64,000 bases of DNA from NCBI GenBank assembly GCA_943788825.1, contig CALSRT010000003.1, forward strand, positions 310,001 to 374,000. The letters are read 5' to 3'. Below are positions 26,400 to 34,695 of this stretch, piece after piece. How positions within the stretch are numbered: the first letter of the stretch is position 1; each line of letters opens with the position of its first letter. The notes below the pieces were generated by a model. The model did not search any database and had not been told where the DNA came from. It saw nothing but the letters and a program-made list of their open reading frames with translations. The DNA is from UBA4582 sp002389265. GTDB taxonomy: Bacteria > Pseudomonadota > Gammaproteobacteria > Pseudomonadales > Azotimanducaceae. The translations under genes and the position numbers were made by a program.

Positions 26400-27446
26400 A
26401 TGGTTAATTGTTGGATTCGGCCTGAGCGCCGCGATCTGTTGAGCGGATGGCAGCAGGTGCTGATAATCGTCTTGTTGGCATTGCCCGTTGTCGCCACTGC
26501 GGCGACAACGTCATTTGCTGATTGGTTGGCCGGCGTCAAGCAACAGGCCATAAGCCAGGGCGTTCGCGAAGTGACGATAGATCAGGCTTTCCTTGGGCTT
26601 GAGCCCGACCCGCGGGTGCTGGGTTTTGATAAGAAGCAGCCGGAATTTGTCCAGACATTTGAAGCTTACCTGCGAGCGCGAGTGACTTCGAAAAAGGCCG
26701 ATCAAGCGCGTCAGTACTACCAGGAAAATCGCCAAGCATTGAAGCTGATTGCGGCCAAATATCAAGTAGACCCGCAATACCTTATTGCATTTTGGGGTCT
26801 CGAATCGCACTTCGGGGGCTATCAGGGTAAATACCCAGTGATTCGTTCACTGGCGACCTTGGCCTATGATCCTCGCAGAAGTCAATTTTTCACCCGTGAG
26901 TTACTGGCAGCGCTTAAAGTGCTGGACGAAGGCCATGTCCCTCTGGCGGATTTCCTGGGTGGTTGGGCCGGTGCTATGGGCCAAAATCAATTCATGCCTT
27001 CAAGTTTTTTGAATTTTGCTCAAGATTTTGATGGCGATGGAAAGAAAAACATTTGGGACAACCGACTAGATGTGTGGGCATCTATTGCTTACTACTTACA
27101 GCAAAATCGCTGGCGCGAAGGTGAATCCTGGGGCATGCAGGTTGATATTGCAGGCTCTGTAGACTTTGACAAGTTGATGCCGGAGACGGTGTCTGGTGGC
27201 TGTCGGGCGCAGCGTAGCCATACCCGCGAACTGTCTCTTGTCGAGTGGTCCGCGTTAGGTGTGACGCCCTTGGTTGTTAAGCCTGACGATGGTCGGAAAT
27301 TTGCCATGATTAAACCTGAGGCGGGCGAAACCGTGGGTTATCTAGTGGGACCAAACTTCGGTAGCATCCTACGGTACAACTGCGCCAATAAGTATGCCGT
27401 ATCTATCGGTTTATTCGCCGACATGATTGCCTCAGATCCTGAGTAG
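26400..27446 (+). CDS. Lytic murein transglycosylase (MltB/SLT_2 family)
   Basis: 348-residue peptidoglycan lyase that cleaves MurNAc-GlcNAc links with anhydro-ring formation. A signal segment VLIIVLLALPVVATAA (~22-37) with no lipobox Cys suggests a periplasmic rather than lipid-anchored enzyme. The catalytic Glu is in AFWGLESHFGGYQG (~ residue 137), followed by FLGGWAGAMGQNQFMPSSF and DFDGDGKKNIWDN, the family's calcium-loop-like motif. AGGAG lies eight bases before the ATG. The C-terminal ~100 residues contain a conserved extension rather than a peptidoglycan-binding repeat. It stands alone between convergent or divergent neighbours. Confidence 0.93.
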   Translation: MVNCWIRPERRDLLSGWQQVLIIVLLALPVVATAATTSFADWLAGVKQQAISQGVREVTIDQAFLGLEPDPRVLGFDKKQPEFVQTFEAYLRARVTSKKADQARQYYQENRQALKLIAAKYQVDPQYLIAFWGLESHFGGYQGKYPVIRSLATLAYDPRRSQFFTRELLAALKVLDEGHVPLADFLGGWAGAMGQNQFMPSSFLNFAQDFDGDGKKNIWDNRLDVWASIAYYLQQNRWREGESWGMQVDIAGSVDFDKLMPETVSGGCRAQRSHTRELSLVEWSALGVTPLVVKPDDGRKFAMIKPEAGETVGYLVGPNFGSILRYNCANKYAVSIGLFADMIASDPE

Positions 27447-27478
27447 GCAGCAGTACAGAGGTTTGGTCTTGGCGGTTG

Positions 27479-27892
27479 TCAGACCGATAACATAAAGCTG
27501 GCGTCACACTCGGCTACGGTCTGCTCATTGTCTATCCGGATCATGAGGCCGCGCATCATGAAGAGTCGTCCGCGAGCTTTCAGGCAGTGACCTTCGAGTC
27601 TGACGGGCGTGCCGGTGGGCAATGAATCTTTGTAGCGCAAGTCGACCTTGGCGGTATAGGCGCGTTTACCTTGCAGAACGAGCCAGTTCGCCATGACATC
27701 ATCCAGTACGCTGAAGATAATGCCGCCATGGGTGATGCCGGTATAACCGCAGTGTTGAGGCTGAGGCGTGAACTCGGCTCTGCAGATATTATTTTCAAGG
27801 CGAAATATCAGGTGCAGGCCGATGGGATTTTCTGGGCCACAGACGAAGCAGTGACTGGCGTTGTCCGGTTGTTCGGTCACAATGGGTTCCAC
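27479..27892 (-). CDS. PaaI-type hotdog thioesterase
   Basis: 137 residues with the hotdog signature of the 4HBT/PaaI superfamily: CGYTGITHGGIIFSVLDDVM, where HGG and the following Asp are the catalytic segment, and AYTAKVDLRYKDSLPTG in the strand region. N-terminal CFVCGPENPIGLHL is characteristic of a PaaI subgroup that hydrolyses acyl-CoA esters. It lies 30 bp downstream of a desaturase gene on the same strand, consistent with a small lipid operon. Substrate unknown. Confidence 0.9.
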   Translation of the reverse strand: MEPIVTEQPDNASHCFVCGPENPIGLHLIFRLENNICRAEFTPQPQHCGYTGITHGGIIFSVLDDVMANWLVLQGKRAYTAKVDLRYKDSLPTGTPVRLEGHCLKARGRLFMMRGLMIRIDNEQTVAECDASFMLSV

Positions 27893-27922
27893 GGTTCATT
27901 CAAGCGTAAACCCTACCAGCGG

Positions 27923-28744
27923 TTAGGACGACAGGCCCAGCAGTCGATGAAAAAACGGCCGATTCAGATGTTCCCAAAAAGACGTTTTGTACATTTGCGC
28001 AGGAATTTTGTCTTGGATTTTTTGGTGCAGGCTGGGTAGTTCAGACCAATGTGTGCCCTGACGATAGTGGTGGGCGGTGTGATAGCCAAGATTGCCGGTC
28101 ATGACATTAAAGATCGGGTTGATGTTGTTATAGGATGCCAGAAAGTGATCCTCTGGTTCATCGAGTCCCGCATGATGTTCGTAAGTTGCCCACGCCGTGA
28201 TCAGTAGACCGGTGATCATTGGTAGCACAAAGATCATCAAGGCTGCTAGGGGTCTGTACAGCAGCAGCGCGGTGACTAGCGCAATGACGGCGATGGTGTA
28301 GATTACGTGGGTTCGATAATGCTTGGGATGGGCCTTGCCAACCAGATAGCCGCGGTAGTAGGCAGTGCCAGCGACAATCAGCGTATATTCCCACATGCCC
28401 ATCTCGGTGCCGTCTGCACGTTTCCAGCGACTCTGGTCAAGGTCTTGATCGAGATAGTTGTGGTGATGGCCGAGAACATGGTGCAGTAACCATAAGTTAG
28501 TGGTCACGCCCGTATGCAGTGCATAGGAAATTTCTAGTAATCGATTCCAGGGCGTCTCTTTAAACGTCCGGGTGTGCTGGTGGTGATGATTCCAGGCGCA
28601 AATGCAGCCCTTGGGAATCAGGGTTGCTAGGAAGTAAGCGCCAAATAGCCAAAGATTGTCGACCGTGAAATAGAGTATGAAATCTACCAGGGTCAACAGC
28701 AGGATAAGGATCACAGGGATACGATCAGCAGAGTTTCTAAGCAC
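27923..28744 (-). CDS. Fatty acid desaturase family protein
   Basis: 273-residue membrane di-iron protein. Histidine boxes: NHHHQHT (~52-58), HHVLGHHHNY (~87-96) and HTAHH (~233), with hydrophobic pairs VILILLLTLVDFILYF, LFGAYFLATLIPKG, IYTIAVIALVTALLLY and LAALMIFVLPMITGLLIT. It is distinct from the DesC-type protein at 4.4 kb and closer to the general FA_desaturase domain family, which includes acyl-lipid desaturases and hydroxylases. It precedes a thioesterase by 30 bp. Upstream lies a direct 14-bp duplication. Substrate and regiospecificity cannot be inferred. Confidence 0.88.
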   Translation of the reverse strand: MLRNSADRIPVILILLLTLVDFILYFTVDNLWLFGAYFLATLIPKGCICAWNHHHQHTRTFKETPWNRLLEISYALHTGVTTNLWLLHHVLGHHHNYLDQDLDQSRWKRADGTEMGMWEYTLIVAGTAYYRGYLVGKAHPKHYRTHVIYTIAVIALVTALLLYRPLAALMIFVLPMITGLLITAWATYEHHAGLDEPEDHFLASYNNINPIFNVMTGNLGYHTAHHYRQGTHWSELPSLHQKIQDKIPAQMYKTSFWEHLNRPFFHRLLGLSS

Positions 28745-28753
28745 AGTTATATC

Positions 28754-28781
28754 TTTACTACCACAAGTTTACTACCACAAG
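28754..28781. repeat. Perfect 14-bp direct duplication
   Basis: TTTACTACCACAAG occurs twice head to tail, about ten bases upstream of the desaturase start. It resembles the other 14-15 bp tandem units in this window in length but not in sequence. Confidence 0.85.
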
Positions 28782-29031
28782 GTCAGGGGTTAAATAATCT
28801 AGCGATGGCTTTATAGGCGCCTTGGCTGGGATCGGTGTAGCGGGCATGGTATAAGTGCAAGTTAGAAAAGTAAACAACCTATTTGTTCTGCCAGCGTTGG
28901 AGTGAGTGGCGTTGATTTCGTGAGAAGCGCCTTTGTCGCCGGGCGGGAAGAGTCCTTCTCAGGCTGATGGTTGCGCCATCTGGGCCAGGCAGGTTTTAAG
29001 GTTTTTATAAGATCGATAAAAGGTGTTCATC

Positions 29032-29253
29032 ATGGTGGATAAACAGACAGCTCAGACTTCGGACTCCCCAGTTGGAGATGGTCAGGTGATCGATTTTAAC
29101 GCTGCCAAACAACCCCATGTCTTGCAACGCAAGGAGGGGCGAGTCCAGGCCATGCGTGAGACATTCAAGGCAGTGCGTGAGGCGAGTCAGCCGAGCAAGG
29201 CAAAATCAGCCAAAACCACTAAACCCGCCAAAAACCGCCGGAAGAAAAAGTAG
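29032..29253 (+). CDS. Small hypothetical protein with a lysine-rich tail
   Basis: 73 residues from ATG 29032 (AAAGG nine bases upstream). The N-terminal part is polar (GDGQVIDFNAAKQPHVLQ), then a short helix EGRVQAMRETFKAVREA, and the last ~20 residues are almost all Lys, Arg, Ala, Ser and Pro, suggesting nucleic acid or membrane-phosphate binding. I do not recognise a family. It is convergent with plsC, 32 bp away, across a CCCCGGGG-centred sequence. Coding status is supported by the ribosome site and the ordered composition only. Confidence 0.55.
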   Translation: MVDKQTAQTSDSPVGDGQVIDFNAAKQPHVLQRKEGRVQAMRETFKAVREASQPSKAKSAKTTKPAKNRRKKK

Positions 29254-29285
29254 GAGTCCGGACCCCGGGGCTACCTCAACATTTC

Positions 29286-30053
29286 CTAAGCCCGATTTAA
29301 CCTGTCGAGGATGGCCTCACGGCTTTGGTCGACCAACCGCGGCAGATCGCTGGCATCTAGACCTTGGGTCGAAATGGGCGCGTGAAAGACTATGCGGGCC
29401 TCGCCGGGTGTTAAGTCAAGAGTGTCCGTTGGGAGAATTTGGTGAGTACCCAAAATCGTCACCGGCAGAATGGGCAATTGCAGTTCTAGCGCCAGACGAT
29501 AGGCGCCTTTTTTAAAGTGCATCAATTCACCATCCCGTGACCGGGTGCCCTCGGGGAAGAAAACCACGGACATGCCATCTTTGATCTGTGTTCTGGCGTT
29601 GTTGATTGAGGTCAAAGCTGATTCGGTATTGCCGCGATCGATAAAAATATGGCCCATCGCAGCGCAGGCGGGGCCCAGCACAGGAACTCTGCGCAATTCT
29701 TGTTTCATCACCCACTTAAAATCGACCCCAAGATGGCCGTAGAGAGCCAGAATATCTACCTGACTCTGGTGATTAGCGACGATGATATAGGATTGCTTCG
29801 GGTTGAATTTATCGCGCCCCTCGACTTGGACGGTGAGCATCATCATGAGGCTGTTAATTTTCGCCCAGATCGGGCCGAGCACCCTCGAGGCCAGGTCAGG
29901 TAGACCGAGAAATGCCAGGCAGATGATAGTGGTGCCAATGACCAATGTTGAAACGCCGAGAAACGGGATCACCCACAGCCATTTATAAACTGTGAACAGT
30001 CGTTTAGTGAGTTCCCGCCGAGATGGGACCGGTTGGGGTGCGGTGTGATTCAT
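29286..30053 (-). CDS. plsC: 1-acyl-sn-glycerol-3-phosphate acyltransferase
   Basis: 255-residue membrane acyltransferase that makes phosphatidic acid from lysophosphatidate. The NHQSQVD catalytic H-x4-D motif (~ residue 88) and the substrate motif FFPEGTRSRDG (~160) are both present, as is the third-motif ILPVTILGTH. An N-terminal span WVIPFLGVSTLVIGTTIICL anchors it. I chose ATG 30053; the frame extends to 30149 but that part is not family-like and approaches the stop of the upstream dioxygenase gene. TauD-like gene lies 22 bp upstream on the same strand. Confidence 0.92.
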   Translation of the reverse strand: MNHTAPQPVPSRRELTKRLFTVYKWLWVIPFLGVSTLVIGTTIICLAFLGLPDLASRVLGPIWAKINSLMMMLTVQVEGRDKFNPKQSYIIVANHQSQVDILALYGHLGVDFKWVMKQELRRVPVLGPACAAMGHIFIDRGNTESALTSINNARTQIKDGMSVVFFPEGTRSRDGELMHFKKGAYRLALELQLPILPVTILGTHQILPTDTLDLTPGEARIVFHAPISTQGLDASDLPRLVDQSREAILDRLNRA

Positions 30054-30075
30054 TGATGGCTTGCCAATTGGGTTT

Positions 30076-30921
30076 TCATTGAGGTATTTCGCCGGCAACG
30101 GTGGTCCTGAGCATTTCCCGTCTGTGACCGTGGTAATCAGCGGTGGCACAGTGTTGCGTGCAGCGGTTATCCCACATTGTCAGGGTCCGCTTGTGCCAGC
30201 GCACTCGACATCCGAAGGAGGGAGAGATCGCGACGTCGTTGAGATACTTTAGCAACGGCGTGCTTTCAGCCAGGCTCATATTGGAAAAGTGGATGGTATA
30301 GACGGGGTTAATCCACAGGGCTTTCCTGCCAGTGACGGGATGGGTGCGGATGACCGGATGGGTCATGGTAGCCGGCTCTGTCGTCGCATTGTTAATTGTC
30401 ATGCTCTCCAGGTGATCTTTGAGTTTTGCCTGGGGCCCGTAGGAGCGTGTGGCGCTGTGGACTGCAGTCATATTCTCCAGTAGATCTTGCATGCCAGCAG
30501 AGAGCGATTCATAGGCCGCGTATAAATTAGTATAGAGCGTGTCGCCACCCACCGGCGGCACGTCGATGGCGTACAGCAGCGTCCTCGCGGGCGGCTGTTG
30601 CTGGAACGTAAAGTCGGTGTGCCAGCCGGCGCCAAAAGTATGCGCAGTCTTCTCTGTAGCTTCCTTGATAATCGGCACGACATCGGGGTAGTCCGTCAGT
30701 CCCGTGAGGTAAGGCGTCTCGCCAACCCCGCCTTGGCGTTGAGTGAGTTCGAGTAACGACTTTGGATTGAGATCTTGATCGGGAAAACTCAGTACCAGAT
30801 ATTGGTGAAACGCCTCGTCGACTTGAGTTTGCTGGTTTTCAGTCAATGGTCGTGAAAGGTCAATGCCGGATACAACAGCGCCCATGGCGCCACTAATAGG
30901 GATGATCTGCAGACTATCCAT
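30076..30921 (-). CDS. TauD/TfdA-family Fe(II)/2-oxoglutarate dioxygenase
   Basis: 281-residue oxygenase of the taurine/2,4-D dioxygenase family. The facial triad starts in AGWHTDFTF (~ residue 102), with the distal His near the C-terminus in the stretch CATADYHGHRREMLRTT, followed by the Arg that binds 2-oxoglutarate. N-terminal GAVVSGIDLSRPL is typical. Substrate could be a sulfonate, a phenoxy acid or another small acid. It is divergent from a MarR gene across 195 bp that contains a pair of near-identical 9-bp repeats, so the MarR protein may control it. It may be cotranscribed with plsC. Confidence 0.9.
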   Translation of the reverse strand: MDSLQIIPISGAMGAVVSGIDLSRPLTENQQTQVDEAFHQYLVLSFPDQDLNPKSLLELTQRQGGVGETPYLTGLTDYPDVVPIIKEATEKTAHTFGAGWHTDFTFQQQPPARTLLYAIDVPPVGGDTLYTNLYAAYESLSAGMQDLLENMTAVHSATRSYGPQAKLKDHLESMTINNATTEPATMTHPVIRTHPVTGRKALWINPVYTIHFSNMSLAESTPLLKYLNDVAISPSFGCRVRWHKRTLTMWDNRCTQHCATADYHGHRREMLRTTVAGEIPQ

Positions 30922-31060
30922 CTATTTACTGCCCTCGATACGTCATCTTCAGGACCGGCAGTATTCACTAGCCGGATTGCTGACAGTATGCCAAATAACA
31001 GCACCGGGGCGTTAGCTGAGGATTGTAATAACCGTCGAGAAGGAGGATTATGTATTAGTT

Positions 31061-31081
31061 CTTACGTAATAGCTTACATAA
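31061..31081. promoter_or_regulatory. Paired direct repeats in the TauD-MarR intergenic region
   Basis: CTTACGTAA and CTTACATAA repeat with a 12-bp period; the first contains the palindrome TTACGTAA. They lie 36 bp before the MarR start and ~140 bp before the divergent dioxygenase start, a suitable place for a regulator site. Confidence 0.4.
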
Positions 31082-31116
31082 ATGGCTTGTCTAACAGGTT
31101 GCATAACGGAGACGAC

Positions 31117-31743
31117 ATGGATCTGATGAAAGAGCTTGGTAGTTTGGGACTGGGAAACCGTCTCAAGCGGTTGTCGGACAAAATAATGCAGGACGGTATT
31201 CGGGTCTACCGTGAGTCTGGCGTTGACTTTGAGCCTCGGTGGTTTCCACTGTATCAATACCTTGATCGATTTGGACCGAGTCCAGTGATGGATATTGCTC
31301 GTGGTCTGGGTATCACTCACCCCGCGGTCAATCAGGTGGCCGGTCAAATGGTGCAAGCGAGACTGATTGCGACGTATCGCGATGCCCGTGATAAACGTCG
31401 GCGCTTGCTGGCATTGACTCGCGAGGGGCGGGCCCTGAAACCGGTTCTGACCAGTCTGTGGTCGAGTATTAGTGTCGCGGTTAATGGCGTGCTGGATGAG
31501 TCTCAAGTCGCCTTTCTGAAGGATCTCGATGCTATCGAGGCGGCAGTGGACCGACAGGGCTTGTATGCGCGATTACAGCTGGCGGGTGCTATGACTGCCG
31601 ACCAAATGCGGCCCGACCGTCGCGGCCCGACCGTCGCGGCCCGACCGATCGCGGCCCGACCGTCCGCGGCCCGACGGATCAGCGCCGGAGTTGGTGATAG
31701 AGGGTTTCCAGCCGGTGCTGGCCGATACATTCCGGCGTATTAA
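31117..31743 (+). CDS. MarR-family regulator domain (upstream half of a split MarR-GNAT fusion)
   Basis: The product begins at ATG 31117 with GGAGACGAC just upstream. Residues ~1-145 are a MarR winged helix: RWFPLYQYLDRFGPSPVMDI, ARGLGITHPAVNQVAGQMVQ and the wing DARDKRRRLLALTREG. Proteins with this N-terminus (MDLxKELGxLxLGxRLKRLSDKIMQDG) are usually ~300-residue fusions that continue into a GNAT acetyltransferase. Here the frame runs into a 14/15-bp tandem repeat, reads RRGPTVAARPIAARPSAARR and then an out-of-frame stretch of the GNAT gene ending in YIPAY. The natural C-terminal half lies in the +1 frame at 31691-32170. The DNA-binding half itself is intact. Confidence 0.88.
   Translation: MDLMKELGSLGLGNRLKRLSDKIMQDGIRVYRESGVDFEPRWFPLYQYLDRFGPSPVMDIARGLGITHPAVNQVAGQMVQARLIATYRDARDKRRRLLALTREGRALKPVLTSLWSSISVAVNGVLDESQVAFLKDLDAIEAAVDRQGLYARLQLAGAMTADQMRPDRRGPTVAARPIAARPSAARRISAGVGDRGFPAGAGRYIPAY
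31609..31681. repeat. Five 14/15-bp tandem units in the MarR-GNAT linker
   Basis: Consensus CGGCCCGACCGATCG. Units at 31609-31622 and 31623-31636 are 14 bp (one base shorter); units at 31637-31651, 31652-31666 and 31667-31681 are 15 bp. Both the MarR frame and the GNAT frame are open across the whole array. If all units were 15 bp the frame would encode RPDRS pentapeptides and join the two domains. Confidence 0.93.
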
Positions 31744-32170
31744 CGAGGAATGGATTACAGAGTATTTTAAACTCGAGGTAGCTGATCAAAAGACGCTGGA
31801 AGATCCGCACCGATCAATCCTGGAAGCCGGCGGCGATATTCTGTTTGTGCGTGATACTCGAACCGCCGAGATCCTGGGAACCTGCGCGTTGATCAAGCAT
31901 AACGAGAGTCTGGCGGAGCTAGCAAAGATGGGGGTGACGAAACAAGCTCGTGGTCGTGGGGCAGGCTTACTGCTGGTGCAGGCTATTATCCATCGGGCCA
32001 GTGAATTGGGTTTTCAGCGCTTGTTTCTGGAAACCAATGCGCGATTGGAGCCGGCCATAAAAATCTACCGACAGGTGGGCTTCGAGCAATGCGAACCGCC
32101 CCGTCCTTCAGATTATGAGCGGTCTAATGTCTATATGGAGTTAGCGCTTACTAACTCATTAACACAGTAA
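31691..32170 (+). CDS. GNAT N-acetyltransferase domain (downstream half of a split MarR-GNAT fusion)
   Basis: About 159 residues of the Gcn5-related acetyltransferase fold: motif A is in ELAKMGVTKQARGRGAGLLL, with the acetyl-CoA loop QARGRGAG, and motif B follows in LFLETNARLEPAIKIYRQVG. The frame is open back to 31595 through the tandem repeat, so no true boundary is visible. Possible starts TTG 31691 and GTG 31694 lack a usable Shine-Dalgarno (GGAG is directly adjacent), and the next Met is inside motif A. This supports the idea that the domain was made as the C-terminal half of the upstream MarR protein. Acetyl acceptor unknown. Confidence 0.85.
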   Translation: MVIEGFQPVLADTFRRINEEWITEYFKLEVADQKTLEDPHRSILEAGGDILFVRDTRTAEILGTCALIKHNESLAELAKMGVTKQARGRGAGLLLVQAIIHRASELGFQRLFLETNARLEPAIKIYRQVGFEQCEPPRPSDYERSNVYMELALTNSLTQ

Positions 32171-32240
32171 AAACTTAAAAAATGGCATAGCTGTCGCGCG
32201 TCCGTTAATATGCGGCCCTGCGGTTGGAGACGGACAATCG

Positions 32241-32528
32241 GTGAGTTCTATGAATGACACAGGGGCCTTTGTGGCCGGGCATTATCGCCACTACAAGGGG
32301 CAGCATTACGAAGTGGTACTGGTGGCTAATCACAGCGAGACTGAAGAGCCGCTGGTGATCTATCGTTGCCTGTATGGCGACTTCAGCTGGTGGGCCAGGC
32401 CCTTGGCCATGTTTGCTGAGTCTGTGCTCATTGATGGCGAGTCAGTACCCCGATTTGCCTATATTGGTCCTATGCCAGATCCGGTGATAGTCCCCCCAGC
32501 TGCACCGCCCCTCGGCGAGGCTAGCTAG
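32241..32528 (+). CDS. DUF1653 domain protein
   Basis: 95 residues. The core GHYRHYKGQHYEVVLVANHSETEEPLVIYRC and DFSWWARPLAMF (quoted by key stretches; residues ~14-60) matches DUF1653, a small SH3-like beta domain of unknown function. The tail is proline-rich (PMPDPVIVPPAAPPL). Start may be GTG 32241 or ATG 32250. Its stop is immediately followed by the rlmA ATG (no gap), so the two genes are translationally coupled. Confidence 0.85.
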   Translation: MSSMNDTGAFVAGHYRHYKGQHYEVVLVANHSETEEPLVIYRCLYGDFSWWARPLAMFAESVLIDGESVPRFAYIGPMPDPVIVPPAAPPLGEAS

Positions 32529-33368
32529 ATGCGCTGGCGTTGCCCGATCTGTGCGGGTGACCTGGCGTTGCTTCAAGACGGTGCTCGCTGTCAGCTGGGT
32601 CATCAGTTTGATCGCGCCCGACAAGGGTATATCAACCTGTTGCCCGTGAATCACAAAGGCAGCCGAGAGCCCGGTGACGGGGCAGAGATGATCAAAGCCC
32701 GGCGGGCATTTCTGGCGGCCGGGCATTATCAACCGCTGGCAAATCGGCTGGTGGCTATTGTCTGTGACAGGGTGCGTGACAGTTCGCGCATTACTGGGCC
32801 AGTCAATGTTCTGGACTGTGGCTGTGGCGAGGGTTACTACACGAGTGCGCTGGCTGCGGGATTACTGGAGCTTGATACACCTGCTCGAGTCGCTGGCCTG
32901 GACATTTCTCGAATGGCACTGCGTCTGGCGTCCCGTCAGCATGCTGGGATCGAATTTGCTGTTGCCAGCAATTTTCACTTGCCGGTACACGATGATCAAA
33001 TCGATGTGATGATTCGAATCTTTGCGCCGGGTGATTTCGGTGAAGTTCGCAGAGTATTGGGCCCTCAGGGCATCATTATTGTTGTGTCTCCCGGGCCAAG
33101 ACATTTATATGAGCTGAAGCAGGGGATCTACGCCGAACCACGGAATCACGTAGCGCCAACGATGCCCGAAGGCTTTGACTGCCTGCTCGAAGACACGCTG
33201 CAGTTCCCTGTGGTGTTGCAGGCTCGAGAAGAGATTGACGCGCTCCTGACCATGACGCCCTTTGTCTGGACGGCTCGGCGTGAGACTCTAAGCGAACTGG
33301 ATCATCTCACGCAGCTGACAACACAAGCGGATTTTATTATTCGCTGCTATCAGCCCATGGCTGTTTAA
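32529..33368 (+). CDS. rlmA: 23S rRNA (guanine-745 N1)-methyltransferase
   Basis: 279-residue SAM-dependent enzyme. The N-terminal zinc finger is CPICAGDL then C-x3-H (ARCQLGHQFDRARQGYINLLP), the hallmark of RlmA; the Rossmann SAM site is NVLDCGCGEGYYTSAL (~95-110). The segment RIFAPGDFGEVRRVLGPQG and late LLTMTPFVW are conserved in the family. It modifies G745 in helix 35 of 23S rRNA. It directly abuts the DUF1653 gene. RlmAI (Gram-negative) rather than RlmAII is inferred from lineage. Confidence 0.93.
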   Translation: MRWRCPICAGDLALLQDGARCQLGHQFDRARQGYINLLPVNHKGSREPGDGAEMIKARRAFLAAGHYQPLANRLVAIVCDRVRDSSRITGPVNVLDCGCGEGYYTSALAAGLLELDTPARVAGLDISRMALRLASRQHAGIEFAVASNFHLPVHDDQIDVMIRIFAPGDFGEVRRVLGPQGIIIVVSPGPRHLYELKQGIYAEPRNHVAPTMPEGFDCLLEDTLQFPVVLQAREEIDALLTMTPFVWTARRETLSELDHLTQLTTQADFIIRCYQPMAV

Positions 33369-33392
33369 ATCCCGCGGTCAATGGTTTCGATC

Positions 33393-34457
33393 CTAAGCAG
33401 TCTTTTTGGTGAGCTTGGCCCAGTCAAGCTCAAGGCACATCTGGCCGCTGCGATTAGCCATCACCATAAACATCTCGTTACCACGGTCGGTCTCGCCGAC
33501 AATCATCGAGGCAATGACGGCCATGATTAACCCAGCGGGGGCATGATTGCGGTAATAGCTGAACGCCGTGTTGAAATTCAGATCAACCTTATAAGACTTC
33601 AGTACGCCCAGGTAATGCTTTAACAATTGCTGCTCTTCTTTGAGGCGCACTTCCGGCAGTAGTGATGTGCCCAGAAAATAGCTGGCATCGGCTAACGGGC
33701 AACCCAGTGCGATTGACTGCCAGTCAACCACTGCCAGCGGGTAGGGTCCACCGAACATCATGTTGTCAAGCCGGTAATCCACATGAACCAATACTGGCGG
33801 ACCATCGTAAAAGGCGCTGTAGGCGTCGAATCGTTCGCCAACCAGCGCACAGGTTTTGATATGGTCTTTGTTCAATAGATCGGTGTAGCGTGCCTGGAAA
33901 CCGGGTTCTAGCATCTTATAGAGGCCCTGGACCATCTCGGCATTTTCTGGCGTCATACTGCCGTTGAGTAAGGGATACTGTTGCAGCGTTTTGTCTCCCC
34001 ATCTTGGGCCTTGCAACTTGGCTAGTTGCTCAAGAGCCAGGGCGGCTTGATCGACGGTGCAACCTGCCAGTTGATCGCCCTGTTCCCCAGGTGCCAGATC
34101 TTCCATGACGATGACGAAATCATGAGTGGTCTCATCAGCGATGGCGAACAGCACATCAGGGGTTTGTATGTCGACACTGTCCTGCAGGTGTTCGTAGAAG
34201 AAGACCTCGCGAATATAATTCTGCAGGTCTATACCGCTTTGTTTACTGGTGGGGTCAGAGGACGCAAATTTGCCTACCACAGACTGCGGGACACCGGGGC
34301 CCGACAAGGTAAAACGGACATTTTCGCCAACTTGGCCGGTGCCAATGGTCACAGCGTCGAAAGCCTCCACTCGGCCATCCCGGCCAGCGTGTTGAAGGAC
34401 CAGCGTGAGCCACTCGGGCGTGACCTGATCGGGTCGAGTTATCAATGTAGGCGACAT
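33393..34457 (-). CDS. Aminoglycoside phosphotransferase-like / ecdysteroid-kinase-like protein
   Basis: 354-residue kinase-fold protein of the APH/choline-kinase clan. The catalytic loop LVHVDYRLDNMMFGG (Asp and Asn) and the metal-binding VVDWQSIALG are clear, as is an N-terminal GTGQVGENVRF glycine loop. In bacteria with aromatic or steroid metabolism such proteins are often annotated simply as phosphotransferase family; the acceptor is unknown and drug resistance should not be assumed. It is convergent with rlmA and divergent from the photolyase. Confidence 0.88.
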   Translation of the reverse strand: MSPTLITRPDQVTPEWLTLVLQHAGRDGRVEAFDAVTIGTGQVGENVRFTLSGPGVPQSVVGKFASSDPTSKQSGIDLQNYIREVFFYEHLQDSVDIQTPDVLFAIADETTHDFVIVMEDLAPGEQGDQLAGCTVDQAALALEQLAKLQGPRWGDKTLQQYPLLNGSMTPENAEMVQGLYKMLEPGFQARYTDLLNKDHIKTCALVGERFDAYSAFYDGPPVLVHVDYRLDNMMFGGPYPLAVVDWQSIALGCPLADASYFLGTSLLPEVRLKEEQQLLKHYLGVLKSYKVDLNFNTAFSYYRNHAPAGLIMAVIASMIVGETDRGNEMFMVMANRSGQMCLELDWAKLTKKTA

Positions 34458-34695
34458 AGGTATTCACAGTTTGAGTGTCGTGCAAGAATAGGTTCAGTGA
34501 CAGCCTGATGCAACTTCGAGTTTTGGATTTATCGGCATCAGTTAGTGAGTAATTTAAAATAGCTCGGCTGCCATATTCAAGATGATAAGCGCCAGTCCGC
34601 CTGGCGGAGCTTGTAACCCAGTAGGTCGTCGCGTGCCTTATGCCGGCGAGCCTAAACAAATTAACAGCAGCAGCGACTGCCCTAGGTGAGCCCCG

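Noticed and set aside
25661..31690. CRISPR or integron interpretation of the short repeats
   Set aside because: Units are contiguous without spacers, differ between sites and there are no cas or integrase genes.
33393..34457. Antibiotic-resistance reading of the aminoglycoside phosphotransferase-like gene
   Set aside because: Only the kinase-fold motifs are shared; the closest feel is to general bacterial phosphotransferases with unknown acceptor, and there is no mobile-element context.
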